From Roseibium salinum (GTDB lineage: Bacteria; Pseudomonadota; Alphaproteobacteria; Rhizobiales; Stappiaceae): DNA of 64,000 bases. The stretch lies in NCBI RefSeq assembly GCF_026240905.1, contig NZ_JAPEVI010000003.1, forward strand, positions 2,542,001-2,606,000. Reading direction: 5' to 3'. This document shows positions 35,001 to 42,774 of this stretch, in pieces. Each line of letters opens with the position of its first letter. The first letter of the stretch is position 1. Position numbers and translations under genes: made by a program. Below the pieces are notes generated by a model. The model was not told the DNA's origin. It was given only the letters and a program-made list of their open reading frames with translations, and ran no database searches.

Positions 35001-36677
35001 TCACGCGCCGGCCGGCCTTTTCCTGTCCTTCTCCCTTTGGGCCGGCATCGGGATCCTGATGTTCACCTTCAGGCCGTCGTTGTCGTACCGGCGTTCGATC
35101 GTGCCGCCGAGCCGGCCCCTGATATTGGCGTCCATCAGCTTGGTGCCGAAGCCCTCGCCCTCGGGGGGCCGGACGTCACCACCGGCATTCTCGTTCCAGT
35201 CAAGAACCAGCATGCGGTGCTGCCCTTCGCCTTCGAGGCGCCAGGTCACCGACAGATCGCCCGACTTCTCGGACATGCCGCCATATTTCAGGGCGTTGGT
35301 GGCAAGTTCGTGAAAGGTGAGCCCCAAGGCCTGTGCCCTCTCCTCATTGAGCTTGACCGGCGGGCCCGAGAGCTTCGCCTGTTCCAGCTTCTCGCCGAAC
35401 ACTTGACGCAACTCTATGGAAATATGCTCCTCCAGGTCGGCCTCGTTCCAGCGTGAACTGACAAGGAGGTCCTGGGCATTGGCCATGGCCTGCAACCGCG
35501 CCACGAAGGACTGGGAGAACTCTTCAATCGTGTCGGAACCGGCGGCCGTCTGCCGGGCCATTGCGAGAATGCGGGAAATCGAATTCTTGATCCGGTGCTG
35601 CATCTCCTGCAGCATCAGATCCTTTTCCTGCATCGAGCGGGCCGTGAAGAGATTGAGCGCGTGGGCCGTGGAGATGACCCGAAGTTGCGCATGTGCGGCC
35701 ACCGCAAGCGCGAGCGCGAGTATCAGCGACACGCCGGCGATGGTGTATGAGCCGAAATAGATGTGGGACTCCGCCATTTCCGGTGTCGGCCGCACGAAAA
35801 GCTTCCATCTCCGCCCCGCGACCTGCACTGTTCTTTCGGCAGGCTTGATGCCGGCGATCTCTTCCGAATCGTAGCCGGAGGTCTGGAACAGAGGTTTCGT
35901 TTCATCGAAGCCGGCATCCACGGACTTCAATTCGACCTCCAGATCCGTCGACCTTTCCAGCACATTTTGGTGCAAGTCCGCGATCCGCAACAGGCCGAAT
36001 ACAAATCCGCTCACCTGACTGATCGGATCATCCGCCTCGCCTACCGCCTTTTCGAGAGGAATGAAAACAAAGACTCCTTGCGCAGGCATGCGATCGCCCA
36101 GGAGCGTCAGGGGAACTGGCGAGGTGGCGCGGGCTTCGCTCGACATCATCGCCTGCCGCATCGCCTGCCGCAGAGTTTCGTCGGCGAACATGTCAGAACC
36201 GAGCATGTTCTCGGTCTTGTCGTTGTGAGGTTCCGCCAGGACGACCGGGGTGCGCCACAACTGCTCGGTGTCCGGCCGGATCGTTGGTGCCAGGTCGTAG
36301 TAGCTGGCGATATCCGCCGCTGCCAGTTCTTCATCACCACGATTGATCCGGCGGGCATAGCCGATGCTCTCCAGACTGTCGAACCGGATTTCAAGCCCGA
36401 TTCCGCTCACATAGGACCTGAAAGCGGGACGCGAAAGATTGTCCTGATTGGCGGCCAGAAACGAGTGGGCGGACATCAGGAGCATGATCTGACGGTTGAT
36501 CCGGTCGCTGAACCGGCCGGCAAGGTCATCCGCGAGCAGTTCCAGCCGGACCGCCCGGGTCTCCCGCTCCGCACGGTGGGCCACCAACGCCATGCCAACT
36601 CCGGCTACGGCGACAAACAGGAAGACCGCAAGTGGCAATAGCCAGTTGGAATGTACCCGGGAAATGTGAAGCGGCAT
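35001..36677 (-). CDS. CHASE-domain HWE-type sensor histidine kinase
   Basis: A 558-aa membrane kinase: helix 1 (residues 12-31), a periplasmic CHASE domain (about 60-300; SIGYARRINRGDEE is typical), helix 2 near 318-340, then an HWE/HisKA_2 transmitter with phospho-acceptor HRIKN in MLQEMQHRIKNSISRILAM and the N-box LTFHELATNALKYGG. HWE kinases commonly feed the PhyR phosphorelay, and this gene lies 2 kb from phyR, so PhyR is the likely partner (inference). CHASE domains bind small extracellular ligands. No adjacent regulator other than PhyR is seen. No EcfG site lies upstream. Confidence 0.85.
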   Translation of the reverse strand: MPLHISRVHSNWLLPLAVFLFVAVAGVGMALVAHRAERETRAVRLELLADDLAGRFSDRINRQIMLLMSAHSFLAANQDNLSRPAFRSYVSGIGLEIRFDSLESIGYARRINRGDEELAAADIASYYDLAPTIRPDTEQLWRTPVVLAEPHNDKTENMLGSDMFADETLRQAMRQAMMSSEARATSPVPLTLLGDRMPAQGVFVFIPLEKAVGEADDPISQVSGFVFGLLRIADLHQNVLERSTDLEVELKSVDAGFDETKPLFQTSGYDSEEIAGIKPAERTVQVAGRRWKLFVRPTPEMAESHIYFGSYTIAGVSLILALALAVAAHAQLRVISTAHALNLFTARSMQEKDLMLQEMQHRIKNSISRILAMARQTAAGSDTIEEFSQSFVARLQAMANAQDLLVSSRWNEADLEEHISIELRQVFGEKLEQAKLSGPPVKLNEERAQALGLTFHELATNALKYGGMSEKSGDLSVTWRLEGEGQHRMLVLDWNENAGGDVRPPEGEGFGTKLMDANIRGRLGGTIERRYDNDGLKVNIRIPMPAQREKDRKRPAGA

Positions 36678-36989
36678 GCCGAAACACCCATCTGAATAAC
36701 TGAAACCGTTTTCGGTAGATCATAGCTCAACTGCACATCGGATCTTCACGTCTCGTTGGCACACATGAGTAGCCTGTTGCTATTGTCCCTCAAGAATTAA
36801 CGTTTCAAATCATGTGGGCGCAAGTTGTGGCAATTTGGGGGCACCTCCCGCCACAGTCAATTAATTCCTCTTCATCCTTTGATGACCGCCTGCCCTGTCC
36901 TCGCGTGCGCTCGGAACCAAGGCGGCGCTTCCGGAGTTTTCTGGAAGGAACGGGGTTGCCGTTCTGACAATCAACAAGGGAGCATAACC
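36678..36989. other. Intergenic region between the CHASE kinase and csbD
   Basis: A divergent control region of 312 nt with no gene. It holds a near-match EcfG promoter for csbD (GGAAC 36913-36917, 17-nt spacer, AGTT 36935-36938), off by one base in the -10. Nothing convincing faces the kinase gene. Confidence 0.4.
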
Positions 36990-37187
36990 ATGAACTGGGA
37001 CCAAGTGGCCGGTAACTGGAAGCAATTCAAAGGCAATCTGCAGCAGAACTGGGGCCGGCTGACCGGCGACGACCTCGACGTCATCGACGGCAACCGCATG
37101 CTGCTGATCGGCAAGTTGCAGGAGCGTTACGGCAAGGGCAAGGAAGAAGCCGAACGCGAAGTCGACGAGTGGCTGACCCGGCACTGA
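36990..37187 (+). CDS. CsbD-family stress protein
   Basis: A 65-aa soluble helical protein with the CsbD hallmark NWDQVAGNWKQFKGNLQQNW followed by WGRLTGDDL. CsbD-like proteins are among the most strongly stress-induced small proteins in many bacteria; their molecular role is not known. AAGGGA lies 8 nt before the ATG. The gene lies between the two kinases of the PhyR locus. Confidence 0.9.
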   Translation: MNWDQVAGNWKQFKGNLQQNWGRLTGDDLDVIDGNRMLLIGKLQERYGKGKEEAEREVDEWLTRH

Positions 37188-37193
37188 CCGGGC

Positions 37194-38195
37194 TCAACTG
37201 TGAGAGTCTGCCGGAAAGACCAGCCGGTAGCTGATCCGGGAGTCGCCGATATCATAGTCGGCGGCTCCATTTACTGATTTCGGTACAATACGCTCGAGCA
37301 CCGCACTTCCGAAGCGCGGTGCAATTTCCGTCCGCTCGCGTCCGGGCGGCAGCTCTTCGATCCAACTGATCTCGATCGCGTCCCTGTCGTCGAGGGTTGT
37401 CCGGCCGCAATGAACGGTTATTCCCGGCTCCGTGCCGACCCGCGCGCCGTAGCTCACCGCATTGACCGCCAGTTCATGCAGCGCCAGCCCCACATGCAGC
37501 GACATGTTCGGCGTCAGGAGGAGATTTTCTCCTGTGATCGAGACGAGATGCTGTTCCTCGGGGAGATAAGTGTCGATCTGACGACGGACCAGATCCTCGA
37601 AATAGGCTCCCTGCCAGCTGGTATCCGTAATCAGGTCCTGGGAATGGGACAACGAATAGAGGCGGCCGTGGAATTTTTCGAGAAACTGTGGAAGCGACCA
37701 TGAATGCTTCGCCGTCTGTGCAGCCAGGCTCTGGATGATCGCCATGAGATTTTTCGAGCGGTGGCTGACCTCGCGCAACAGGGTGGTCAGGAGCTTCTGG
37801 TGCCGTCTGTTCTCGGACTCGTCCACGATCATCGTCAGAAGGTCACCGCTGCCGGCCGCGTCGACCTTGAGCGGTTCGACAATGAATTCAAAGTACCGCC
37901 CGGATTCCGTCTCGTGTTCCATCCGGCTGATCTTGCCAGTCTCCACCGCGCGCTGCTTGAGGGCCGCAATCCTGGAGGCAAGTTCGGCGCCGAACAGGCT
38001 CTCATCGGTGGGCGGCGCACCGGCATCCACATGCCAGTCCCCGAGAAGGTTCGCGATGAACAGGTAATCTCCCCGGCGGTCCTGCAGCATGACACAGATC
38101 CCGGTGCGGGACAGGGCGACTATCAGGTAGCGGCGGAACCGCTCCTCATCCTGGCCGGGTTTTTCCCAGATCAGTCCCTGCCGTCCCTGGCTCAC
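37194..38195 (-). CDS. Cytosolic HWE-type sensor histidine kinase
   Basis: A 333-aa soluble kinase. The N-terminal 140 residues form a PAS-like sensor (GICVMLQDRRGDYLFIANLL). The HisKA_2/HWE transmitter follows, with REVSHRSKNLMAIIQSLAAQ as the phospho-acceptor helix and HVGLALHELAVNAVSYGA as the N-box. It starts with GTG at 38195, with GGAG 7 nt upstream. It ends 7 nt from csbD (convergent) and lies 306 nt from phyR on the same strand. It is the best candidate for the cognate PhyR kinase (PhyK type), by synteny. Confidence 0.86.
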   Translation of the reverse strand: MSQGRQGLIWEKPGQDEERFRRYLIVALSRTGICVMLQDRRGDYLFIANLLGDWHVDAGAPPTDESLFGAELASRIAALKQRAVETGKISRMEHETESGRYFEFIVEPLKVDAAGSGDLLTMIVDESENRRHQKLLTTLLREVSHRSKNLMAIIQSLAAQTAKHSWSLPQFLEKFHGRLYSLSHSQDLITDTSWQGAYFEDLVRRQIDTYLPEEQHLVSITGENLLLTPNMSLHVGLALHELAVNAVSYGARVGTEPGITVHCGRTTLDDRDAIEISWIEELPPGRERTEIAPRFGSAVLERIVPKSVNGAADYDIGDSRISYRLVFPADSHS

Positions 38196-38501
38196 GTCAT
38201 GCTCCGTCGCTCCGCATTCGCGCGGGCTGGTGCCAGCGGATCTTTTCCATTATCCGCCACGTCCCATTGTCGAGGATTCGGGTGCAACGGATCAACCGAC
38301 ATGGCAAAAAAATCATCCGTCGTCCTTCCGGCGGTGGAAAATCCGAAGTCCCTGTGCCCGGCAGACCGGCGACAGGCCACCGATGACCGGGGCCTGGACC
38401 CTGTGTCGACCCGCATTCACATCAGAAATCGTTCGAATGCAGATCGATCGTTTTCGAACCGCCATACTCCCTCGGTCTGTGCCCCTGCTACTACACGCGC
38501 T
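38196..38501. other. Intergenic region between the soluble kinase and phyR
   Basis: 306 nt without a convincing gene. It contains a short inverted repeat (GTTCGAA near 38433 with TTCGAAC near 38455) and an A7 tract near 38305-38311. No EcfG promoter or terminator is seen. Confidence 0.35.
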
Positions 38502-39299
38502 CTAGGACGCTTTCGCTTGAACGTCCTCGTTGAAGAACAGAGCTTGGGAAATTAGCGTTTTTACCATCTCTGGATTGAAGGGTTTGGTGACCAGGAAAGC
38601 CGGTTCGGGCCGTTCGCCGGTCAGGAGACGCTCGGGAAAGGCGGTGATGAAAATCACCGGAATACGGTCGGTTTTCAGCATGTCGTTGACCGCATCGATG
38701 CCCGAACTGCCATCGGCGAGTTGAATATCGGCCAGGACCATTCTGGGGCTCGTGGCCCGGAAGAGTTCCATCGCTTCCGTGCGCGTGCGGGCGATGCCGG
38801 TTACCTTGTGCCCCAGATCCTTGACCATCTGCTCGATGTCCATGGCGATCAACGGTTCGTCCTCGATGATCAGGATCTCGGTCGCAACCTGCCGGGAAAT
38901 CTCAATCGAGGCTGCTTCAAGAAGCTTCTGCACCTCGTCGGCGTCCCTGTCGAGGATCTCCGCGATCTCGTCCAGCGAGAATTCCTCCACGGAATGAAGC
39001 AGAAAGGCCTGCCTTGGGAGCGGTGACACCCCTGCCATGTTGGCCGCTGCCCGGCGTTCCCAAGCGAAGGGCGAGTCCTTTGGCTGGATGTCGATCTGGG
39101 TCGTCGTGAATATTACGGAGAAGAGCCTGTACAGGGAGACGCGGTCGCTGCTGGTCTCCGGAAAGCTGGAGACATCGGCGATCAGCGCTTCAAGCGCCGC
39201 CGACACGTAAGCATCGCCGGATGTCTGCGAGCCGGTTACCGCTCTTGCGTAGCGGCGCAGATAGGGCAGATGCGGCGCGAGCCGGGTCGAAAGTGACAT
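38502..39299 (-). CDS. phyR: General stress response anti-anti-sigma regulator PhyR
   Basis: A 265-aa response regulator of the unusual PhyR type: an N-terminal sigma-factor-like domain (residues 1-130; PYLRRYARAVTGSQTSGDAY, VEEFSLDEIAEILDRD) and a C-terminal receiver with LIIEDEPLIAMDI, phospho-acceptor in VLADIQLADGSSG and VTKPF. When phosphorylated it binds NepR and frees EcfG. ATG 39299 has AGGGGAA upstream; the longer frame to 39563 is not credible. It is divergent from nepR-ecfG across a 208-nt control region. Confidence 0.95.
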   Translation of the reverse strand: MSLSTRLAPHLPYLRRYARAVTGSQTSGDAYVSAALEALIADVSSFPETSSDRVSLYRLFSVIFTTTQIDIQPKDSPFAWERRAAANMAGVSPLPRQAFLLHSVEEFSLDEIAEILDRDADEVQKLLEAASIEISRQVATEILIIEDEPLIAMDIEQMVKDLGHKVTGIARTRTEAMELFRATSPRMVLADIQLADGSSGIDAVNDMLKTDRIPVIFITAFPERLLTGERPEPAFLVTKPFNPEMVKTLISQALFFNEDVQAKAS

Positions 39300-39394
39300 G
39301 ACAGGTTCCCCTAAACTATCTCGAACTATTCTGCGCGAAACCACCCGTGGGCCGGTGGGCTCCACCGGTTTTTCGCGCTGGCCGGTCCATTTAA

Positions 39395-39440
39395 AATGGA
39401 CTAACGCAAAAAAAGTTCCACAATGTGGCGGAACTTTTTT
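39395..39440. promoter_or_regulatory. Palindromic -35 pair in the phyR/nepR control region
   Basis: A perfect 11-bp palindrome (AAAAAAGTTCC 39409-39419, GGAACTTTTTT 39430-39440, 10-nt spacer) places a GGAAC facing each gene. Toward phyR it is followed by a 16-nt spacer and CATT (39398-39395), one base off consensus. Toward nepR no CGTT stands at 16-17 nt. The same bases can fold as a hairpin with a T6 tail in either direction. Confidence 0.6.
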
Positions 39441-39507
39441 GTTCCCGCAGCTTGAGTTAGCGTGGGTGACTGCATAGGTTGAGCAGTAGCAAAGTGACAA
39501 AGAGATT

Positions 39508-39696
39508 ATGAGCAGCGACAACAAACGCTTCGGGGCTGCCGGCCCCGATCCGAATAGCCGCATCTCGCAGAAATTGCGGGAACTCTACCGCTCGGTTGAA
39601 CAGGAACCCGTTCCCGAACGTTTTCTGGACCTGTTGGAACAACTTGACCAAGCCGAAGAGAGCAATGCCGCAAAGACGGACAAAAACAGCCGGTGA
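39508..39696 (+). CDS. nepR: Anti-sigma factor NepR
   Basis: A 62-aa protein with the NepR core SRISQKLRELYRSVEQEPVP followed by RFLDLLEQLD. The N and C termini are polar, as in other NepR proteins. It holds EcfG inactive until PhyR~P takes it away. AAAGAG precedes the ATG. It overlaps ecfG by 32 nt, so the anti-sigma and sigma factor are co-translated. Confidence 0.93.
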   Translation: MSSDNKRFGAAGPDPNSRISQKLRELYRSVEQEPVPERFLDLLEQLDQAEESNAAKTDKNSR

Positions 39697-40246
39697 AGAG
39701 GCGGCACGGGCGTTCAAGCGAGAAATGCTTGCCGCACTGCCGAACCTGCGCGCGTTCGCGTGTTCACTTGTCGGAAATCTGGACAAGGCCGACGACCTTG
39801 TTCAGGAGACAATCATGAAAGCCTGGGCAAAGCAGGAAAGCTTCGAGCCTGGCTCGAACATGAAAGCCTGGCTGTTCACCATCCTGCGCAACGAGTTTTA
39901 CAGCCAGATGCGCAAGCGTGACCGTGAGGTGCAGGACAGCGAAGGGACCTATACGGAAAACCTTTCGGTGAATTCCGCCCAACAAGGTTCGCTCGACCTT
40001 CAGGACCTGCGCCGCGCACTAGCCCAATTGCCGGATGGCCAACGCGAAGCACTGATCCTCGTCGGGGCATCGGGACTTTCCTACGAGGAAGCCGCCGAAG
40101 TCTGTGGCTGCGCCGTCGGCACCGTCAAGAGCCGGGTCAGCCGCGCGCGGATCACCCTCAAGGAAGTCCTCGGGATCGAGGAAGACGAAGATTACGGCCC
40201 CTCCTCCGACCTGGCAGGCGCCTCCTCCCCTCCCTTCGCCCTTTAG
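39665..40246 (+). CDS. ecfG: ECF sigma factor EcfG (general stress response)
   Basis: A 193-aa ECF sigma factor of the ECF15/EcfG group: region 2 with LVGNLDKADDLVQETIMKAW and MKAWLFTILRNEFYSQ, region 4 with LPDGQREALILVGASGLSYE and AVGTVKSRVSRAR. It directs transcription from GGAAC-N16/17-CGTT promoters. The start is ATG 39665 inside nepR, preceded by GAAGAGAG. Ten promoter regions with its consensus lie elsewhere in this window. Confidence 0.94.
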   Translation: MPQRRTKTAGEEAARAFKREMLAALPNLRAFACSLVGNLDKADDLVQETIMKAWAKQESFEPGSNMKAWLFTILRNEFYSQMRKRDREVQDSEGTYTENLSVNSAQQGSLDLQDLRRALAQLPDGQREALILVGASGLSYEEAAEVCGCAVGTVKSRVSRARITLKEVLGIEEDEDYGPSSDLAGASSPPFAL

Positions 40247-40686
40247 ACGATTGCCCCATAAGTAGAATACACTGGTCGCTCTGGAGCGGATCCATCTCCT
40301 GCGCCAAGGAGGCCTGAACGCTGGAGGGTGCGGGGCCCTCAAGCCGTTCCGTGCCTGCGAACAAGTTCGCTCGCGAAGATCCGCGGCCGCGCGGCTGACC
40401 GTGGGCCGGAAAAGTCATCGCATCAGGAAAAATGGCAGGACGGCGCTGATCTAGGTGGGGGTGGGCAATACACGCCGTCCTGCCGAGTGCCCCGCCGCTT
40501 GGGGTCAGCGGGGACAAAGGCGGTTGGTCTTCAATGCCGAATTCCCTGGGAGGAAAGGGAAACGGGCGGGGGAAATCACCCGGGGCGATAGACCTTTTGT
40601 CCGCCTTGTATGCTTCTGACCCTAGAACCGCGAGAGGCGCGCAAAGTTCCCGGCGGAGTTGTTTTTTTTCGCGCTCGCAAACGGCT
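40247..40686. other. 440-nt gap between ecfG and dps
   Basis: No credible gene. It contains the 12-bp inverted repeat listed separately and a 20-nt segment (40270-40289, CACTGGTCGCT then CTGGAGCGG) that recurs with one change at 55518-55537. A T8 run lies near 40663-40670. A small RNA could fit here, but nothing in the sequence proves one. Confidence 0.4.
40434..40484. repeat. Inverted repeat with 12-bp arms
   Basis: GGCAGGACGGCG (40434-40445) pairs perfectly with CGCCGTCCTGCC (40473-40484) across 27 nt. No U-tract follows on either strand. The arm core CAGGACGG also forms the arms of the inverted repeat at 61249-61283. Confidence 0.6.
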
Positions 40687-41199
40687 TCAATTCGCAGCGA
40701 TCGCCCGCAGCATCCACAGCGCCTTCTCGTGAAAATTCAACCGGTCGCCAAGCATGTCGGAAGTGGCAAGATCGCCCGCCTCGTCGGCCTTCTCGCCAGC
40801 AAGGCGCATGCTGCGCACCGCATGTTCATGATCGGCGATCAGATCGTTCACCATCCCGATCGCCGACGTGTGCCTGACCTCACGCGGCTCGGGAGAAAAG
40901 CCGGCGGCTTCGCTCAGTTGAACCGGGGCGAGATGGCCAAGGGCGCGAATGCGCTCGGCGATGATGTCGGCCGCTTCCAGCAGGGCCTGATAATGCTCCT
41001 CGGTCAGATCATGGAGGGGCTTGAACAGCGGACCGACGACGTTCCAGTGGTACAGATGGCTCTTGATGAGCAACTGGTAGGTCGATACGAGCGTGTCTGA
41101 CAACAGGGTCGACATTTTCTCGCAGTACTCCGGCTCAAGACCGTTACGCAGTTCCTGGTCACGGGCCTTCGGTTTCAGTGCTTCGGATACATGCGCCAT
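40687..41199 (-). CDS. dps: Dps-family DNA-binding ferritin
   Basis: A 170-aa four-helix-bundle protein with the Dps ferroxidase residues in LLIKSHLYHWNVVGPLFKPL and HDLTEEHYQALLEAADIIAE. Dps dodecamers store iron, consume H2O2 and coat DNA. ATG 41199 follows AAGGAG; the longer frame to 41226 is not needed. No EcfG promoter is visible in the 90 nt upstream, although Dps is a classic stress gene, so it may be read from the PRC-barrel gene or another promoter. Confidence 0.92.
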   Translation of the reverse strand: MAHVSEALKPKARDQELRNGLEPEYCEKMSTLLSDTLVSTYQLLIKSHLYHWNVVGPLFKPLHDLTEEHYQALLEAADIIAERIRALGHLAPVQLSEAAGFSPEPREVRHTSAIGMVNDLIADHEHAVRSMRLAGEKADEAGDLATSDMLGDRLNFHEKALWMLRAIAAN

Positions 41200-41231
41200 G
41201 ACTTTACTCCTTCTCCGTTTTGCCAATACGA

Positions 41232-41257
41232 CGACGGGCCGCGATTGCGGCCCGTCG
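41232..41257 (-). terminator. Strong hairpin between the PRC-barrel gene and dps
   Basis: A perfect 11-bp GC-rich stem (CGACGGGCCGC with GCGGCCCGTCG) with a 4-nt loop lies 33 nt past the PRC-barrel stop. There is no long U-tract. It may terminate or attenuate reading into dps. Confidence 0.6.
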
Positions 41258-41289
41258 AAGCGTTACAGAGGAATTAAATCTCCTGGAAT

Positions 41290-42444
41290 TTAGCGCAACA
41301 GAACGCTGTCAGGATTTTCCTCGTATGCCTGCATCGTGAACTCGGGATGGTTCTCGAGCTGTTCCTGGGTGAAGGAGGTGTAGATCGACAGGTTGCCGTT
41401 CTCGTCCTTCATGATCTCCAGGTTTTCCGCATCGAGCGCTACCGGTTTTTCACCGATCCCGAGGAACCCGCCGACATCAATGATGTAGGCTCTGACCTCG
41501 TCCTCGGCGGTAACGATCACGTCACCGACTTCGCCGAGGTCTTCGTCCCCCTGACCGTAGATGTTGGTGCCGATCAGTTCTTCGGCACTCAGGGTCATGG
41601 CGTCCACCATCTGCATACCTTCCCGGGCAGGCTGAGCCGGCGCAGCCGGATCGGTCTCTGTCTGGGCAGTCTGGTCAAGGGCAGCCGGATCTTCCTGGTC
41701 AGCCGTGGTATCGGTGGTCATCTGCTGCTCGGATTCCGTACCGGTCATCGGCTGCTCAGCGTCGGTTTCGGCGCTGGTCATCTGCTGATCGGTGCCCGTG
41801 CCGGTCGCCGGCTGCTCAGCGTCGGTCTCGGCACTGGTCATCTGCTGATCGGTGCCCGTGCCGGTCGCCGGCTGCTCAGCGTCGGTCTCGGCACTGGTCA
41901 TCTGCTGATCGGTGCCCGTGCCGGTTGCCGGCTGGTCAGTTCCGGTGTCGGCGCTGGTCATCTGCTGGTCGGTCACCAGTGCACGATCAAACTCCGGAGC
42001 GTTCTCCAGTTCCTCCTTGGTGGCGTTGACCACCAGGCGCTGGTTGTCCTCGGTCCAGTCATTCTGACCGGCCTGATCGTCAGCCCCTGTGGGCTGCGCC
42101 TTCACCCATTCGACGCGGCTGTAGTCGATCGCGACATCCTTGGTACCGATACCGAGGAAACCACCGACACCGATCACCAATGCCTGCGCCTTGCCGTCCT
42201 GGGTAATCACCACATCGGCGACCTGCCCGATCTCTTCAGCGTCTTCGCCGGTACCGCTATAGACGGTCTTGTCCAGCAGTTTCGATGCCAGAACCTGGTC
42301 TCTGGAGGCCTGGAAGAACCCGTCGACCTGGTTCATTTGCGTCGCATCGGTCTGCGCCTGGACGTCAGTCTTCGCGCCTTCGGCGACTGCACCGCCAACC
42401 AAGAGTACGCTAAGCGCTGTACTAGCTAATAGAGTGCGGATCAT
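41290..42444 (-). CDS. Exported two-PRC-barrel protein with tandem repeat linker
   Basis: A 384-aa protein. A signal peptide (IRTLLASTALSVLLVGGAVA) is followed by a first PRC-barrel (about residues 45-130; IGQVADVVITQDGKAQALVI) and a Thr/Gln/Asp/Glu-rich linker of 20-aa repeats (TDQQMTSAETDAEQPATGTG). A second PRC-barrel follows (about 285-360; LGEVGDVIVTAEDEVRAYII). It is probably periplasmic and may bind a partner protein. GAGGAG precedes ATG 42444. A near-match promoter (GGAAC-N16-GGTT) lies at 42545-42569. It is followed by a hairpin, then dps. Confidence 0.85.
   Translation of the reverse strand: MIRTLLASTALSVLLVGGAVAEGAKTDVQAQTDATQMNQVDGFFQASRDQVLASKLLDKTVYSGTGEDAEEIGQVADVVITQDGKAQALVIGVGGFLGIGTKDVAIDYSRVEWVKAQPTGADDQAGQNDWTEDNQRLVVNATKEELENAPEFDRALVTDQQMTSADTGTDQPATGTGTDQQMTSAETDAEQPATGTGTDQQMTSAETDAEQPATGTGTDQQMTSAETDAEQPMTGTESEQQMTTDTTADQEDPAALDQTAQTETDPAAPAQPAREGMQMVDAMTLSAEELIGTNIYGQGDEDLGEVGDVIVTAEDEVRAYIIDVGGFLGIGEKPVALDAENLEIMKDENGNLSIYTSFTQEQLENHPEFTMQAYEENPDSVLLR
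41701..41980 (-). repeat. In-frame 60-bp tandem repeat
   Basis: Four full units and a partial unit of exactly 60 bp. The units at 41761, 41821 and 41881 are nearly identical (few base changes) and the outer ones are more diverged. Each codes for 20 residues, so copy-number change keeps the reading frame. It lies wholly inside the linker of the PRC-barrel protein. Confidence 0.9.
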
Positions 42445-42774
42445 GTCAGTGTCTCCTCTTCTGTTTCGGCACAAAGTAAACCCCGCTGCCCTTTGAACGC
42501 TGATCTTGAGCGCTGGCACAGCGTGGATCTAATTGTCTTCAAACAACCACTCGGCGCTGGAAAAGTTCCGGAATGAAAAAGGTTTTTGTACAAAATATTT
42601 CAACTTCACATAGCAGAATGGATTGAAAGCAATCAGGTCGATGCAGGACCCTGGACTCAACGGTAGAATTGCGCGTGGCGTGCCTGCCCGACATGCGATC
42701 TCGCTGGTCCTCATTTCCTATGGAATGATCCCCGCCCAAGCGTTCTGGTGGCCGTTCCGCGGAGTGCACGCGGC

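Noticed and set aside
36825..36989. Extended start for CsbD
   Set aside because: CsbD proteins begin at NWDQVAG; the ribosome binding site lies just before ATG 36990.
38192..38299. Small 36-aa ORF overlapping the kinase start
   Set aside because: No ribosome binding site, no family, and it overlaps the kinase GTG region.
41701..41980. Possible CRISPR-like array
   Set aside because: Units are contiguous, 60 bp, in frame and coding for one protein; there are no spacers.
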